NCBI GenBank assembly: GCA_963169055.1
Contig: CAUJFU010000494.1
Span: forward strand, 1-7,880
From: Myxococcota bacterium
Lineage (GTDB): Bacteria; Myxococcota_C; UBA6777
Reading direction: 5' to 3'
Length of the DNA stretch: 7,880 bases
Shown here piece after piece: positions 1 to 5,703 of the stretch. Every line of letters starts with the position of its first letter. The first letter of the stretch is position 1. Position numbers and translations under genes: made by a program. The notes under the pieces are model-generated. The model saw only the letters and a program-made list of their open reading frames with translations. It was not told the origin of the DNA and made no database searches.

Positions 1-37
1 AAGGGTAGGTGCGATCTGCTGTAACTGCCCTGTGGTT

Positions 38-59
38 GGGCAGCCACGGGGGGCTGCCC
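38..59. repeat. GC-rich inverted repeat downstream of the lectin gene
   Basis: Perfect 8-bp arms GGGCAGCC / GGCTGCCC with a 6-nt loop. Read on the plus strand it is followed by CTACGTTTT, a poor T-tract; on the minus strand no T-run follows. It may be a weak terminator for a gene to the left, or an interspersed palindrome. The sequence TTGGGCAGCC recurs at 4652-4661. Confidence 0.6.
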
Positions 60-123
60 CTACGTTTTACGATCACGCACCCTGCGGATTACGTATGATC
101 TTCGGTTTCAGAAAGAACGCCCA

Positions 124-160
124 CGGAAAGAAGAGCCCACAGAAGACGCGGAAAGAAGAG
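124..160. repeat. Short direct repeat in a pyrimidine-rich 3' region
   Basis: CGGAAAGAAGAG occurs at 124-135 and 149-160. On the minus strand, the sense strand for the lectin gene, this reads as CUCUUCUUUCCG twice, about 85-120 nt after its stop codon. It resembles the C/U-rich region after the HEAT gene. The rest of 1-242 holds no gene that I can support. Confidence 0.5.
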
Positions 161-242
161 GCTCGTCTCAGAGGGATTTTTACGTTTCGTAAGGCACAGC
201 AGCATCGGGGGATGGGGAGGACACGAGTTTTTGGTGGGAGCT

Positions 243-3200
243 TTAGCGATGCTGGATCTCGTAAGTGCCGGAGGATCGGTGTTGGTATTGGATGCGTTGC
301 GGGCCTCGCTGTTGGGGTCTGCTGCGTCGCTGCCTTCTGGGAGGGGGCGGTGGATGTGGGGCGTTGGTGGTGGGTGGCGTGGTGGATGGCGTGGAAGGGG
401 GGCGAGGAGGCGCAACAGACGGACGCCCGTCTGGCCCGACATTCCAAAGCAATCCCCATAAAACGGCTGTCGCACCCCAATGAGTTCCTGTTGTGCAACC
501 TGTCCCTGTTCCGAAGATCGGAGACAAGATCGTCCCGATGCCCGCGTAGTATCCGAATGCTCTTGTGAGTTCGGGGTCATTTGAAAAATTCACAGCCGCT
601 ATCGCCCACAGGCCCGCATTGACACCGAAAAAGCAGCCCCAAAAGGGCGCGGTATCGAGCTCTTGTTCCAATTTTGTCATGTACTCAGTAAAAGCGGAAC
701 GCCCGCCTGTATCGAGGTGATCGCTCCATTGGTGGAGCGTGGGATGTATGCGCAACCAAGCAAGGCGAGGTCGCTTGTGGAAGAGGACAGGCCGCTCGGG
801 GACGATGATCTTGTGCCCACGGAGATGTGCTGCGAGCAAGGCTTTTTGCTCGGAAGAGAGCGCAAGTTTGGCGAGTTGCGAAGTATCGTGGATCAAGCGC
901 AAGGGAATTTTTTGTTGTTTGGCTTCGTAAAAGATGGAGAAGACCGAGGCTTGGGCTGTTTGGAGAGGCGACGGAAGGGCAAAGCGCAAAAGCTCCATCC
1001 AAGCGTGCTCAACGGCTGCGGCTTGTAGCCCAGATCGTGTGGGGGAATCGTATCGGAGCGGTTGCCAGCCTTGGCGCAGGATATCAAGCGAAAGCAGCGG
1101 TAGATGCGTGTGCTTTGGAGGCGGGGAGGTTGGAAGCTCGTGTGGCGATGCAGTCACCGCAACGACCGAAGGTGCGGCATGGTAACCGAAGGAAAGCCCG
1201 TTAGAGCCGATGTTATGTTGGTGATCGATATAGCGTTGGAATAAGTATGCAATCGTCGAAAGCCCCCGAAGGAAGGGGTGTGAGGGGACATCTTTTGCGG
1301 GGAGTCTGCTTGATGTAGAAGTGTCTACAGAAGCGTGATACACGCGGATGGCGCGCAGCGTGGCGAAGTGATGGGGGTGGAGGGGGACGAGCGTCCATGC
1401 CCCCGTCGAGCGGGCTTGTTCCGCGCCAACGCGCTCCAAGAGGATGCGGCGTGTGGTGTTCGTCTGGCCGTCTGGAGAAGTGTGGTGTAGCGCGAGTGTA
1501 ATGCGCGCAAATTCGGGGCGTTGGGAGGCAGGCGGCGCTTTTTCGTCAAGCCCCAATAAAGAGGGATGGTGGGCTTTGGTGGGGCGCCAGTCTTTGATCC
1601 GAAGAGGCGCTCCTGTGATCACTTTCGTGCCGAACAATAGGAGCGGTTGGTAAGGCAAGCCGCCTTCGTTGGCGGAGAGTACGTTTTGGATCGCCGAAGT
1701 GAGGGGGGATTGGTCGAACTTCTGAGCGGTGGGAGAAAAACGCAAGATGATCGGGGCTTTGGCCCATTCGTGCGCAGGTGCGGAGGCATCGAGAAGCGTG
1801 ATGTTTTTGCGTTGATTTCCTGCTTGAAAAGTGGCGGTTAGCTCGAAGCGCAGGCGATGAGTGGGGAGTGTTTGCAAAAAAGCATCGAACGAGAGAAGTT
1901 GCTGTGCAGCCCGTAGCGATCGGCCCATCGGGAGGCGGAGCGTAGGATCAAGATCCACCCATTTCTCGCCTTGTTTGTATTGAACCCATGTGTGTTCGCG
2001 GAGCATAGCGCGCAAAGCGTCGGTTTGCGCAGAAAAAGCCCGTTTGACCTGCTCTGTTTGTTGAGGCCATACTTTTTCCACTTCTTCCATCAATCCTTGA
2101 TAAAGATCTTCGGGGCGCTCTCGCAGAAATCGTTGTAGAGCAAGGGCCGTCCATACTTTTCGCAACGAAGGGGTGTTTTGCAACAACCCTCGTAGATAGG
2201 GGATATCTGCAAACGTATCCATACGCTCGATCACGGCTGCAACGGCATCTTCAAAAGCGTGATTCGCGTCGATCGCTTCTTGATATGTTTTCCATCGCAG
2301 CCTGTGTTGTTGTACAAAAGCTTGAAAGACCGCTGCTTGTTCTGTATCCGAAAGTTTCGCCGTTGCGATGCGCACCGTCTTTCCGCGTTCTTTGAGCCAT
2401 GTCGCCAACAAGATCGACAGATCGACGCTATTTCCTGCCTTACTTGCGCAAACACCCGATACGCCGCGCAGTGAACCCTCATACACTTCAAACGAAAAGT
2501 GCCTCACAAACCACGCATACAACGCATCGCTGTGTTTTGGAGCCGCTGCGCAGTCCTTGGGCGGAGCGGTTGTTGTCGTCGCAGGTTGCGGTGTCGTGGG
2601 CGCGGAAGGTCGGGGCGTTGTGGGAGGGGGGGCTAGGGTCGTGTGTGGTGTTGTGCGAGGCGCATGGGTTTGTGGCGGATGCTGCGGCTGCTTGGAACGG
2701 TGAACCGTAGTCGTTTGTGGCATTGTGCGGGGCGCATGGGTTTGTGGTGTTGTGGGGGCGGTGATTCGGGGAGGTGCGGGAGGTTGAAGGAGTTGGAAAG
2801 AGCCGTTTGTGTAGGCGAGCCGGAGTTGGAGTGGTTGGTTTTTGTGCAAAGTGACGGGCTGATCGAGGAGAGGCGGTTGTGTCATTACGTCGATGCGGTA
2901 ATTTCCGGATTCGAGGGCGACTTCGGAACCATTGAGTGAGGTTTGGGCGAGCAGGCGGCCATGATGATCGCGGATGAGGACGGGTGTAGTCAGCGCGTTG
3001 CGAAGAGAACGGCGGAGGTCTTGTTCTTTTTGGGCTTGAAGATAGATGCCGCCGCCTTGTTGGGCGATGCGGAGCAACAAGCGATGGGTGGTTTGTTGGC
3101 GGATGCCGAAGCCCACGAGGTTGACGCGCAGATCGATGCCTTGTTTGCGAAGGTCGCGGATGACTTGTAGAGGGTAGTGAGGATGGCGAGGGGTGGGATC

Positions 3201-4466
3201 GCAAGTCTCGATCCCATCGGTGAGGACGATGATCCACTTTTTCGCACGGTTGCGCTGAAATTGTTGTCCTATCTGCCACAAGGCCCGACCGATGGGAGTT
3301 TCACCACGCGGTCGGATGTTTTGGATGGCGCGTTGGATCGCAGCTTTGTTGTTGTCGGCAAAAGGAACCAACATCTCGATATCACGGCAGCTACGGGCAT
3401 GGGGTTTGGAGCGATAGCGATGCCCAAAAGCCATCCAGCCGATCTGCACGTGATCGGGGATCTCGTCGAGAACTTCGCGCATGGCGCGTTGGGCAAGCAT
3501 GATGCGGGTTTCTTTTTTTGAGATGCGCGCACGCATCGAACCCGACGCATCGAAGATGATGCCAAGCTGATCAGGGATGAGCGTGTGCGGTGTGTCTTCG
3601 ATGACTTGAAGGCTCTGCTCTCCGCCGATAGGGGAAAATTGGCCGCGAAAATGCCAGCGCAAGACATCGTGTATGTTGCCAGATGCAGCCGTTCCTGCGG
3701 TGAATCCGACGTAGACACGTTGCTGTTTTAAGGTGTTTGGGAGATCGAGTTTGTGGCGGAGGGTAGGCTTGTACGGGCGTTGTTCGGTGGTGGAGAGACG
3801 CACCTCAAGAAGCTGCCGTTTTCCATCGTAATCCACCCACGCATGCCAAACCTTACCGTTGTTGAGGGGGGGTTGGATGTGTTTTGTGACGAGCGACTTC
3901 ATTTCGCCGTTGATGTTGATGCCGACGTGGTTTCCGTCTGGATCGTAGTCGTTTTTCCATGTGTCGAATTCGATCGCAAGGCTGTTTTTGAGCCCGCCGT
4001 ATCCGATGCCTGCGCCACCTTCTCCGATCTGGTTGCTGGTTGTTTGAACCACAAAGAGCAGTCCATCCGCACCTTGGACTTTGTCTGCTTCGTCGATCTC
4101 GCCGCGTGGTTCGTGGATGCGAAATGAAAAGTAAGAGCTAAACGAACTGTTTTGAGATAAATCGATTGGCTTGTTGTAGAACGCGCCCCCAGTGCTGCTG
4201 TGTGCGCTGGTGTGGCGCAGAGACTTCGCTCGTTTGGGGTCTTTGACCACTTCTTCGGTGGATCCGCTCAATTCAAAGTCTGACAGATTGGAAAATTCGT
4301 CGTAAGAAAACGTTGTTTGCGCAGACGCTGGCATCGGAAACAGCAGTACCCAGAAAACAAAGCATCCGATCCAATATGACCAAAGACCCCTACGTGCGGG
4401 ATTTTGCGTTGGATGTGCTGGAGGTGGTTGAGGTCTACCTTTTGTCGTTCGGTGGTGTTTGCGCAT
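243..4466 (-). CDS. Secreted L-type lectin / VWA / transglutaminase-like multidomain protein
   Basis: 1407 residues from ATG 4466, with AGGGG 6 nt upstream. Residues 1-49 are a long-n-region signal peptide: basic/proline-rich start, hydrophobic core at about 29-45, cleavage at ASA|Q. Residues about 52-275 are an L-type lectin domain with GADG (D134) and E166, D168, N172, D177 and H180, spaced almost like the concanavalin A metal ligands. Residues about 299-495 are a VWA domain with MIDAS D306/S308/S310, T390 and D417, and a likely disulfide C360-C422. A small beta-domain follows (about 496-558), then a Pro/Thr linker (about 560-638). Residues about 648-843 are transglutaminase-like, with H825 and D840 kept but Ser680 at the nucleophile position. 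About 865-1270 resembles the C-terminal part of bacterial transglutaminase-like exoproteins (VPERP at about 1222, TGGRSAFTEY at about 1253). Hydrophobic segments lie at about 1275-1295, 1303-1323 and 1328-1344, then a Pro/Arg tail. Probably a surface-anchored glycan- and protein-binding adhesin. Domain calls are firm; the biological role is inferred. Confidence 0.9.
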   Translation of the reverse strand: MRKHHRTTKGRPQPPPAHPTQNPARRGLWSYWIGCFVFWVLLFPMPASAQTTFSYDEFSNLSDFELSGSTEEVVKDPKRAKSLRHTSAHSSTGGAFYNKPIDLSQNSSFSSYFSFRIHEPRGEIDEADKVQGADGLLFVVQTTSNQIGEGGAGIGYGGLKNSLAIEFDTWKNDYDPDGNHVGININGEMKSLVTKHIQPPLNNGKVWHAWVDYDGKRQLLEVRLSTTEQRPYKPTLRHKLDLPNTLKQQRVYVGFTAGTAASGNIHDVLRWHFRGQFSPIGGEQSLQVIEDTPHTLIPDQLGIIFDASGSMRARISKKETRIMLAQRAMREVLDEIPDHVQIGWMAFGHRYRSKPHARSCRDIEMLVPFADNNKAAIQRAIQNIRPRGETPIGRALWQIGQQFQRNRAKKWIIVLTDGIETCDPTPRHPHYPLQVIRDLRKQGIDLRVNLVGFGIRQQTTHRLLLRIAQQGGGIYLQAQKEQDLRRSLRNALTTPVLIRDHHGRLLAQTSLNGSEVALESGNYRIDVMTQPPLLDQPVTLHKNQPLQLRLAYTNGSFQLLQPPAPPRITAPTTPQTHAPRTMPQTTTVHRSKQPQHPPQTHAPRTTPHTTLAPPPTTPRPSAPTTPQPATTTTAPPKDCAAAPKHSDALYAWFVRHFSFEVYEGSLRGVSGVCASKAGNSVDLSILLATWLKERGKTVRIATAKLSDTEQAAVFQAFVQQHRLRWKTYQEAIDANHAFEDAVAAVIERMDTFADIPYLRGLLQNTPSLRKVWTALALQRFLRERPEDLYQGLMEEVEKVWPQQTEQVKRAFSAQTDALRAMLREHTWVQYKQGEKWVDLDPTLRLPMGRSLRAAQQLLSFDAFLQTLPTHRLRFELTATFQAGNQRKNITLLDASAPAHEWAKAPIILRFSPTAQKFDQSPLTSAIQNVLSANEGGLPYQPLLLFGTKVITGAPLRIKDWRPTKAHHPSLLGLDEKAPPASQRPEFARITLALHHTSPDGQTNTTRRILLERVGAEQARSTGAWTLVPLHPHHFATLRAIRVYHASVDTSTSSRLPAKDVPSHPFLRGLSTIAYLFQRYIDHQHNIGSNGLSFGYHAAPSVVAVTASPHELPTSPPPKHTHLPLLSLDILRQGWQPLRYDSPTRSGLQAAAVEHAWMELLRFALPSPLQTAQASVFSIFYEAKQQKIPLRLIHDTSQLAKLALSSEQKALLAAHLRGHKIIVPERPVLFHKRPRLAWLRIHPTLHQWSDHLDTGGRSAFTEYMTKLEQELDTAPFWGCFFGVNAGLWAIAAVNFSNDPELTRAFGYYAGIGTILSPIFGTGTGCTTGTHWGATAVLWGLLWNVGPDGRPSVAPPRPPSTPSTTPPTTNAPHPPPPPRRQRRSRPQQRGPQRIQYQHRSSGTYEIQHR
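2612..2638 (+). other. Canonical G-quadruplex motif on the template strand
   Basis: Four G-runs (GGGG, GGG, GGGGGGG, GGG) are separated by loops of 6, 1 and 3 nt, meeting the usual G3+N1-7 rule. They lie on the plus strand, the template for the lectin gene, where the opposite strand encodes prolines of the linker. It may simply follow from proline codon choice (CCC). Confidence 0.5.
2651..2747 (-). repeat. In-frame 72-nt repeat inside the Pro/Thr linker
   Basis: A 25-nt block (TTGTGCG, A/G, GGCGCATGGGTTTGTGG on the plus strand) occurs at 2651-2675 and 2723-2747, offset exactly 72 nt, or 24 codons. It encodes the repeated phrase PQTHAPRT in the linker between the VWA and transglutaminase-like domains. 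This points to linker growth by in-frame duplication. Confidence 0.8.
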
Positions 4467-4472
4467 ACACAA

Positions 4473-4477
4473 CCCCT
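4473..4477 (-). promoter_or_regulatory. Shine-Dalgarno site deciding the lectin gene start
   Basis: AGGGG on the minus strand lies 6 nt before ATG 4466. It abuts a TTG at 4472 that is also in frame, leaving no spacing, so the ATG is the better start. Confidence 0.6.
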
Positions 4478-4528
4478 GATCGTGATTGGTTTTTTGTGGA
4501 GGGAGAGCTTGTTGCGAGGCTGGGGTGG

Positions 4529-4557
4529 AGTGTAGAAAAGCCCTACAAAGGCGTCAA
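4529..4557 (-). promoter_or_regulatory. Predicted sigma70-type promoter of the lectin/VWA gene
   Basis: On the minus strand TTGACG (4557-4552, 5/6 to the -35 consensus) is followed by exactly 17 nt and TACACT (4534-4529, 4/6 to the -10 consensus). Transcription would start near 4522 and give a leader of about 55 nt before ATG 4466. It lies after all the repeats in the gap, which suggests the lectin gene is transcribed independently of the HEAT gene. It is based on pattern matching only. Confidence 0.55.
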
Positions 4558-4654
4558 GTGGACGGAGTCTTGGCTTTGTGTCGTGGGGGATACGATATCC
4601 GAGAGAAGTGTGAGCGAAACGTCAGCACGATTTGCTGTCGCGGTCTTGTTCTTG

Positions 4655-4677
4655 GGCAGCCCCCCTGTGGCAGCCCC
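4655..4677. repeat. Direct repeat GGCAGCCCC
   Basis: GGCAGCCCC occurs at 4655-4663 and 4669-4677, separated by 5 nt. The flanking TTGGGCAGCC is shared with the hairpin at 36-59 on the left edge, which suggests both belong to one repeat family rearranged in different ways. Confidence 0.5.
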
Positions 4678-4811
4678 TGCGTGTGTTGCCCGCGCAACGG
4701 GCGGATTCCGTATGGCTGTCTCGAAATGAAACGGAAGAGACTTCGTGTTGTCGAAAAAAGGTTCACGAAAAGAAAATTCCACAAACGAGCGGGTGGTCTG
4801 GCGCGATTACC

Positions 4812-4850
4812 AAAAAAGCCGTGTTCGCGACACTTCAAGCGAGAGTGTCG
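4812..4850 (-). terminator. Weak terminator-like hairpin after the HEAT gene
   Basis: On the minus strand a 7-bp perfect stem CGACACT / AGTGTCG (4850-4828, 9-nt loop) is followed after 10 nt by TTTTTT (4817-4812). The T-run is too far from the stem for a canonical intrinsic terminator. Its position between the HEAT gene and the lectin promoter fits a terminator role. Confidence 0.3.
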
Positions 4851-4890
4851 TTGGTTTGAAAAACAGTGATCGTTTCGCCGATACGGGGTC

Positions 4891-4909
4891 AAGGGAGCCG
4901 AGCTCCCTT
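4891..4909. repeat. GC-rich inverted repeat, first of an adjacent pair
   Basis: Perfect 8-bp arms AAGGGAGC / GCTCCCTT surround a 3-nt loop. There is no T-run on either strand, so it is not a typical Rho-independent terminator. A REP-like interspersed repeat or an RNA-stabilising hairpin in the HEAT gene 3' region is possible. Confidence 0.7.
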
Positions 4910-4915
4910 GTGGGG

Positions 4916-4934
4916 TGTGGGGTGAAACCCCACA
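4916..4934. repeat. GC-rich inverted repeat, second of an adjacent pair
   Basis: Perfect 8-bp arms TGTGGGGT / ACCCCACA surround a GAA loop, only 6 nt after the previous inverted repeat. A partial direct copy TGTGGGG precedes it at 4909-4915. The paired-hairpin layout is typical of bacterial interspersed palindromic elements, though the family cannot be named from one window. Confidence 0.7.
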
Positions 4935-4960
4935 AACACCCTCCAGATGCGTAAGTCCGA

Positions 4961-5009
4961 AGAGGAGGGGAAAATGAAGAGGAGGGGAAAAGAAGAGGAG
5001 GAGAAAAGA
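4961..5009. repeat. Homopurine tandem repeat, three copies of 16-17 nt
   Basis: Three copies of a unit like AGAGGAGGGGAAAA(T)GA lie at 4961-4977, 4978-4993 and 4994-5009, within a tract at 4959-5013 that is almost entirely purine on the plus strand. It starts right at the HEAT gene stop codon, so the HEAT transcript would carry a C/U-rich, almost G-free 3' region. Such RNA resembles a Rho-utilisation site, and the DNA itself is a candidate for triplex (H-DNA) formation. Both roles are inferences. Confidence 0.8.
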
Positions 5010-5013
5010 AGGG

Positions 5014-5421
5014 CTATTTACCGAGAATTTTAGAGAGGGCGGAAGTGGCGGCACTTTTGATGTCGGGGTCGGTGCTTTGGGCGGCTTTTTGGACTTCGGG
5101 TTCGGCGGGTTTGGCGGCGGGTCCGATGCGACCGAGGGTTTCGAGTGCGCCTTGTTGGGTGGGTTTGTCGCCGCCTTTGAGGGCGTTGACAAGGGAAGGG
5201 ACAGCTTGGGAGCCGAATGCAGCGATCTTGCTGATGGTGGATTCTTTTTGATCGCCCGATTGTTTGCCGAGTAACCCGACGAGTTTGCTCATGATACTTT
5301 GTTTGGTGTTGGGATCGGAGACCATCGAACTGGCTTTTTCGTCCATGGATTGGATGGTTTTGCAGCCCCATTGGGCGGATACAACAGACAATACGGCGAA
5401 CAAGAACAATGCTTTCTTCAT
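5014..5421 (-). CDS. Small exported HEAT-repeat protein
   Basis: 135 residues, starting at ATG 5421. AGGAG lies 8 nt upstream and a typical signal peptide follows at once, so the open frame extending back to 5577 is not used. Residues 1-16 are MKK plus a hydrophobic core ending V14-S15-A16, a good signal peptidase I site. The only cysteine, C20, follows Q-W-G, a poor lipobox, so lipidation is possible but not the first choice. Residues 21-58 are polar and probably helical. Residues about 60-135 form two HEAT/armadillo-like helical repeats and part of a third, with phrases such as AVPSLVNAL, ALETLGRIGPAA and IKSAATSALSKIL. HEAT repeats are protein-binding scaffolds with no catalysis. The likely location is the periplasm or outer surface. 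The binding partner is unknown; the nearest same-strand gene is the lectin/VWA protein 547 nt downstream. The gene could alternatively be a lipoprotein of the same fold. Confidence 0.85.
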   Translation of the reverse strand: MKKALFLFAVLSVVSAQWGCKTIQSMDEKASSMVSDPNTKQSIMSKLVGLLGKQSGDQKESTISKIAAFGSQAVPSLVNALKGGDKPTQQGALETLGRIGPAAKPAEPEVQKAAQSTDPDIKSAATSALSKILGK

Positions 5422-5429
5422 GAGAAGGA

Positions 5430-5434
5430 CTCCT
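5430..5434 (-). promoter_or_regulatory. Shine-Dalgarno site deciding the HEAT gene start
   Basis: AGGAG on the minus strand lies 8 nt before ATG 5421. It supports the 135-residue protein with a signal peptide over the upstream ATG at 5577. Confidence 0.75.
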
Positions 5435-5518
5435 GTGTGGGAGGGTTTGATATGGGTTGCCGTTGCAAAGGCCACCCAGATAGTTAAGATGGCACGCCGT
5501 GAAGCGGCCTGTTCGGCC

Positions 5519-5641
5519 TTTGTGGCCGTCAGCGTGGACGATGGAGACTTGATCTGCGTGTTGGGTTGCGCTGGCAAACTTTGTGGCCGTCAGCGCGGAC
5601 AATGGAGATGCTTGATCTGCGCGTTGAGTTGCGTTGGCAAA
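5519..5641. repeat. 61-bp tandem duplication in the divergent intergenic region
   Basis: Copy 1 (5519-5579) and copy 2 (5580-5641) both begin TTTGTGGCCGTCAGCG and end with TTGCG(C/T)TGGCAAA. They differ by a few substitutions and a 2-nt insertion (GC, near 5610) in copy 2. The period is not a multiple of three and both copies lie outside the supported genes, so the repeat is non-coding. Copy 1 is preceded by CGGCC, forming a small CGGCC-TTTGT-GGCCG inverted repeat at its left edge. It sits between the divergent HEAT gene and hrpB. Confidence 0.85.
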
Positions 5642-5663
5642 AAAGATGCCGTTTGCGCATCAT
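5634..5663 (+). promoter_or_regulatory. Possible hrpB promoter
   Basis: TTGGCA (5634-5639, 5/6 to the -35 consensus) is followed by 18 nt and CATCAT (5658-5663, 4/6 to the -10 consensus). The -35 element would lie at the end of the second copy of the 61-bp tandem repeat. It is a weak match and other spacings are possible. No convincing promoter was found for the HEAT gene on the opposite strand. Confidence 0.25.
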
Positions 5664-5690
5664 CATTCAAACAGGTGTTTTTGTCCAAAA

Positions 5691-5699
5691 AGAAGGGGG
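5691..5699 (+). promoter_or_regulatory. Shine-Dalgarno site of hrpB
   Basis: AGAAGGGGG ends 4 nt before ATG 5704, with the AGG core 7 nt away. It fixes the start of HrpB about 30 residues before its Walker A motif, as in known HrpB proteins. Confidence 0.75.
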
Positions 5700-5703
5700 T
5701 GCG

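Larger units (their letters stand above)
4467..5013. other. 547-nt structured intergenic region between two minus-strand genes
   Basis: This gap holds, from high to low coordinates, the homopurine repeat, two GC inverted repeats, a weak hairpin with T-run, a small inverted repeat GCCCG-CGCAA-CGGGC (4688-4702), the GGCAGCCCC direct repeat, and the lectin promoter and leader. I see no supported gene. Open frames across it lack good ribosome sites and have no recognisable protein character. Confidence 0.7.

Noticed and set aside
180-192. Small inverted repeat TTACG-TTT-CGTAA after the lectin gene
   Set aside because: The stem is only 5 bp and A/T-rich with no adjacent T-run in the right direction, too weak to call a terminator.
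341-407. Second G-quadruplex-like G-rich stretch on the plus strand
   Set aside because: The loops between runs of three or more G are about 10 nt or longer, so it does not meet the usual motif; it reflects proline codons of the tail.
2488-3279. Second minus-strand frame inside the lectin gene
   Set aside because: Arg/Pro/Ser-rich, overlapping the VWA and linker region of the real frame.
4726-4869. 47-residue very basic plus-strand peptide in the gap
   Set aside because: No ribosome binding site before its ATG, and no recognisable character beyond Lys/Arg richness.
4554-5192. Minus-strand frame spanning the gap and part of the HEAT gene
   Set aside because: It overlaps the HEAT gene in another frame and crosses the homopurine repeat, giving low-complexity sequence.
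5422-5577. N-terminal extension of the HEAT protein
   Set aside because: The internal ATG at 5421 has AGGAG at good spacing and starts a clean signal peptide; the extension would bury it and read through the 61-bp repeat.
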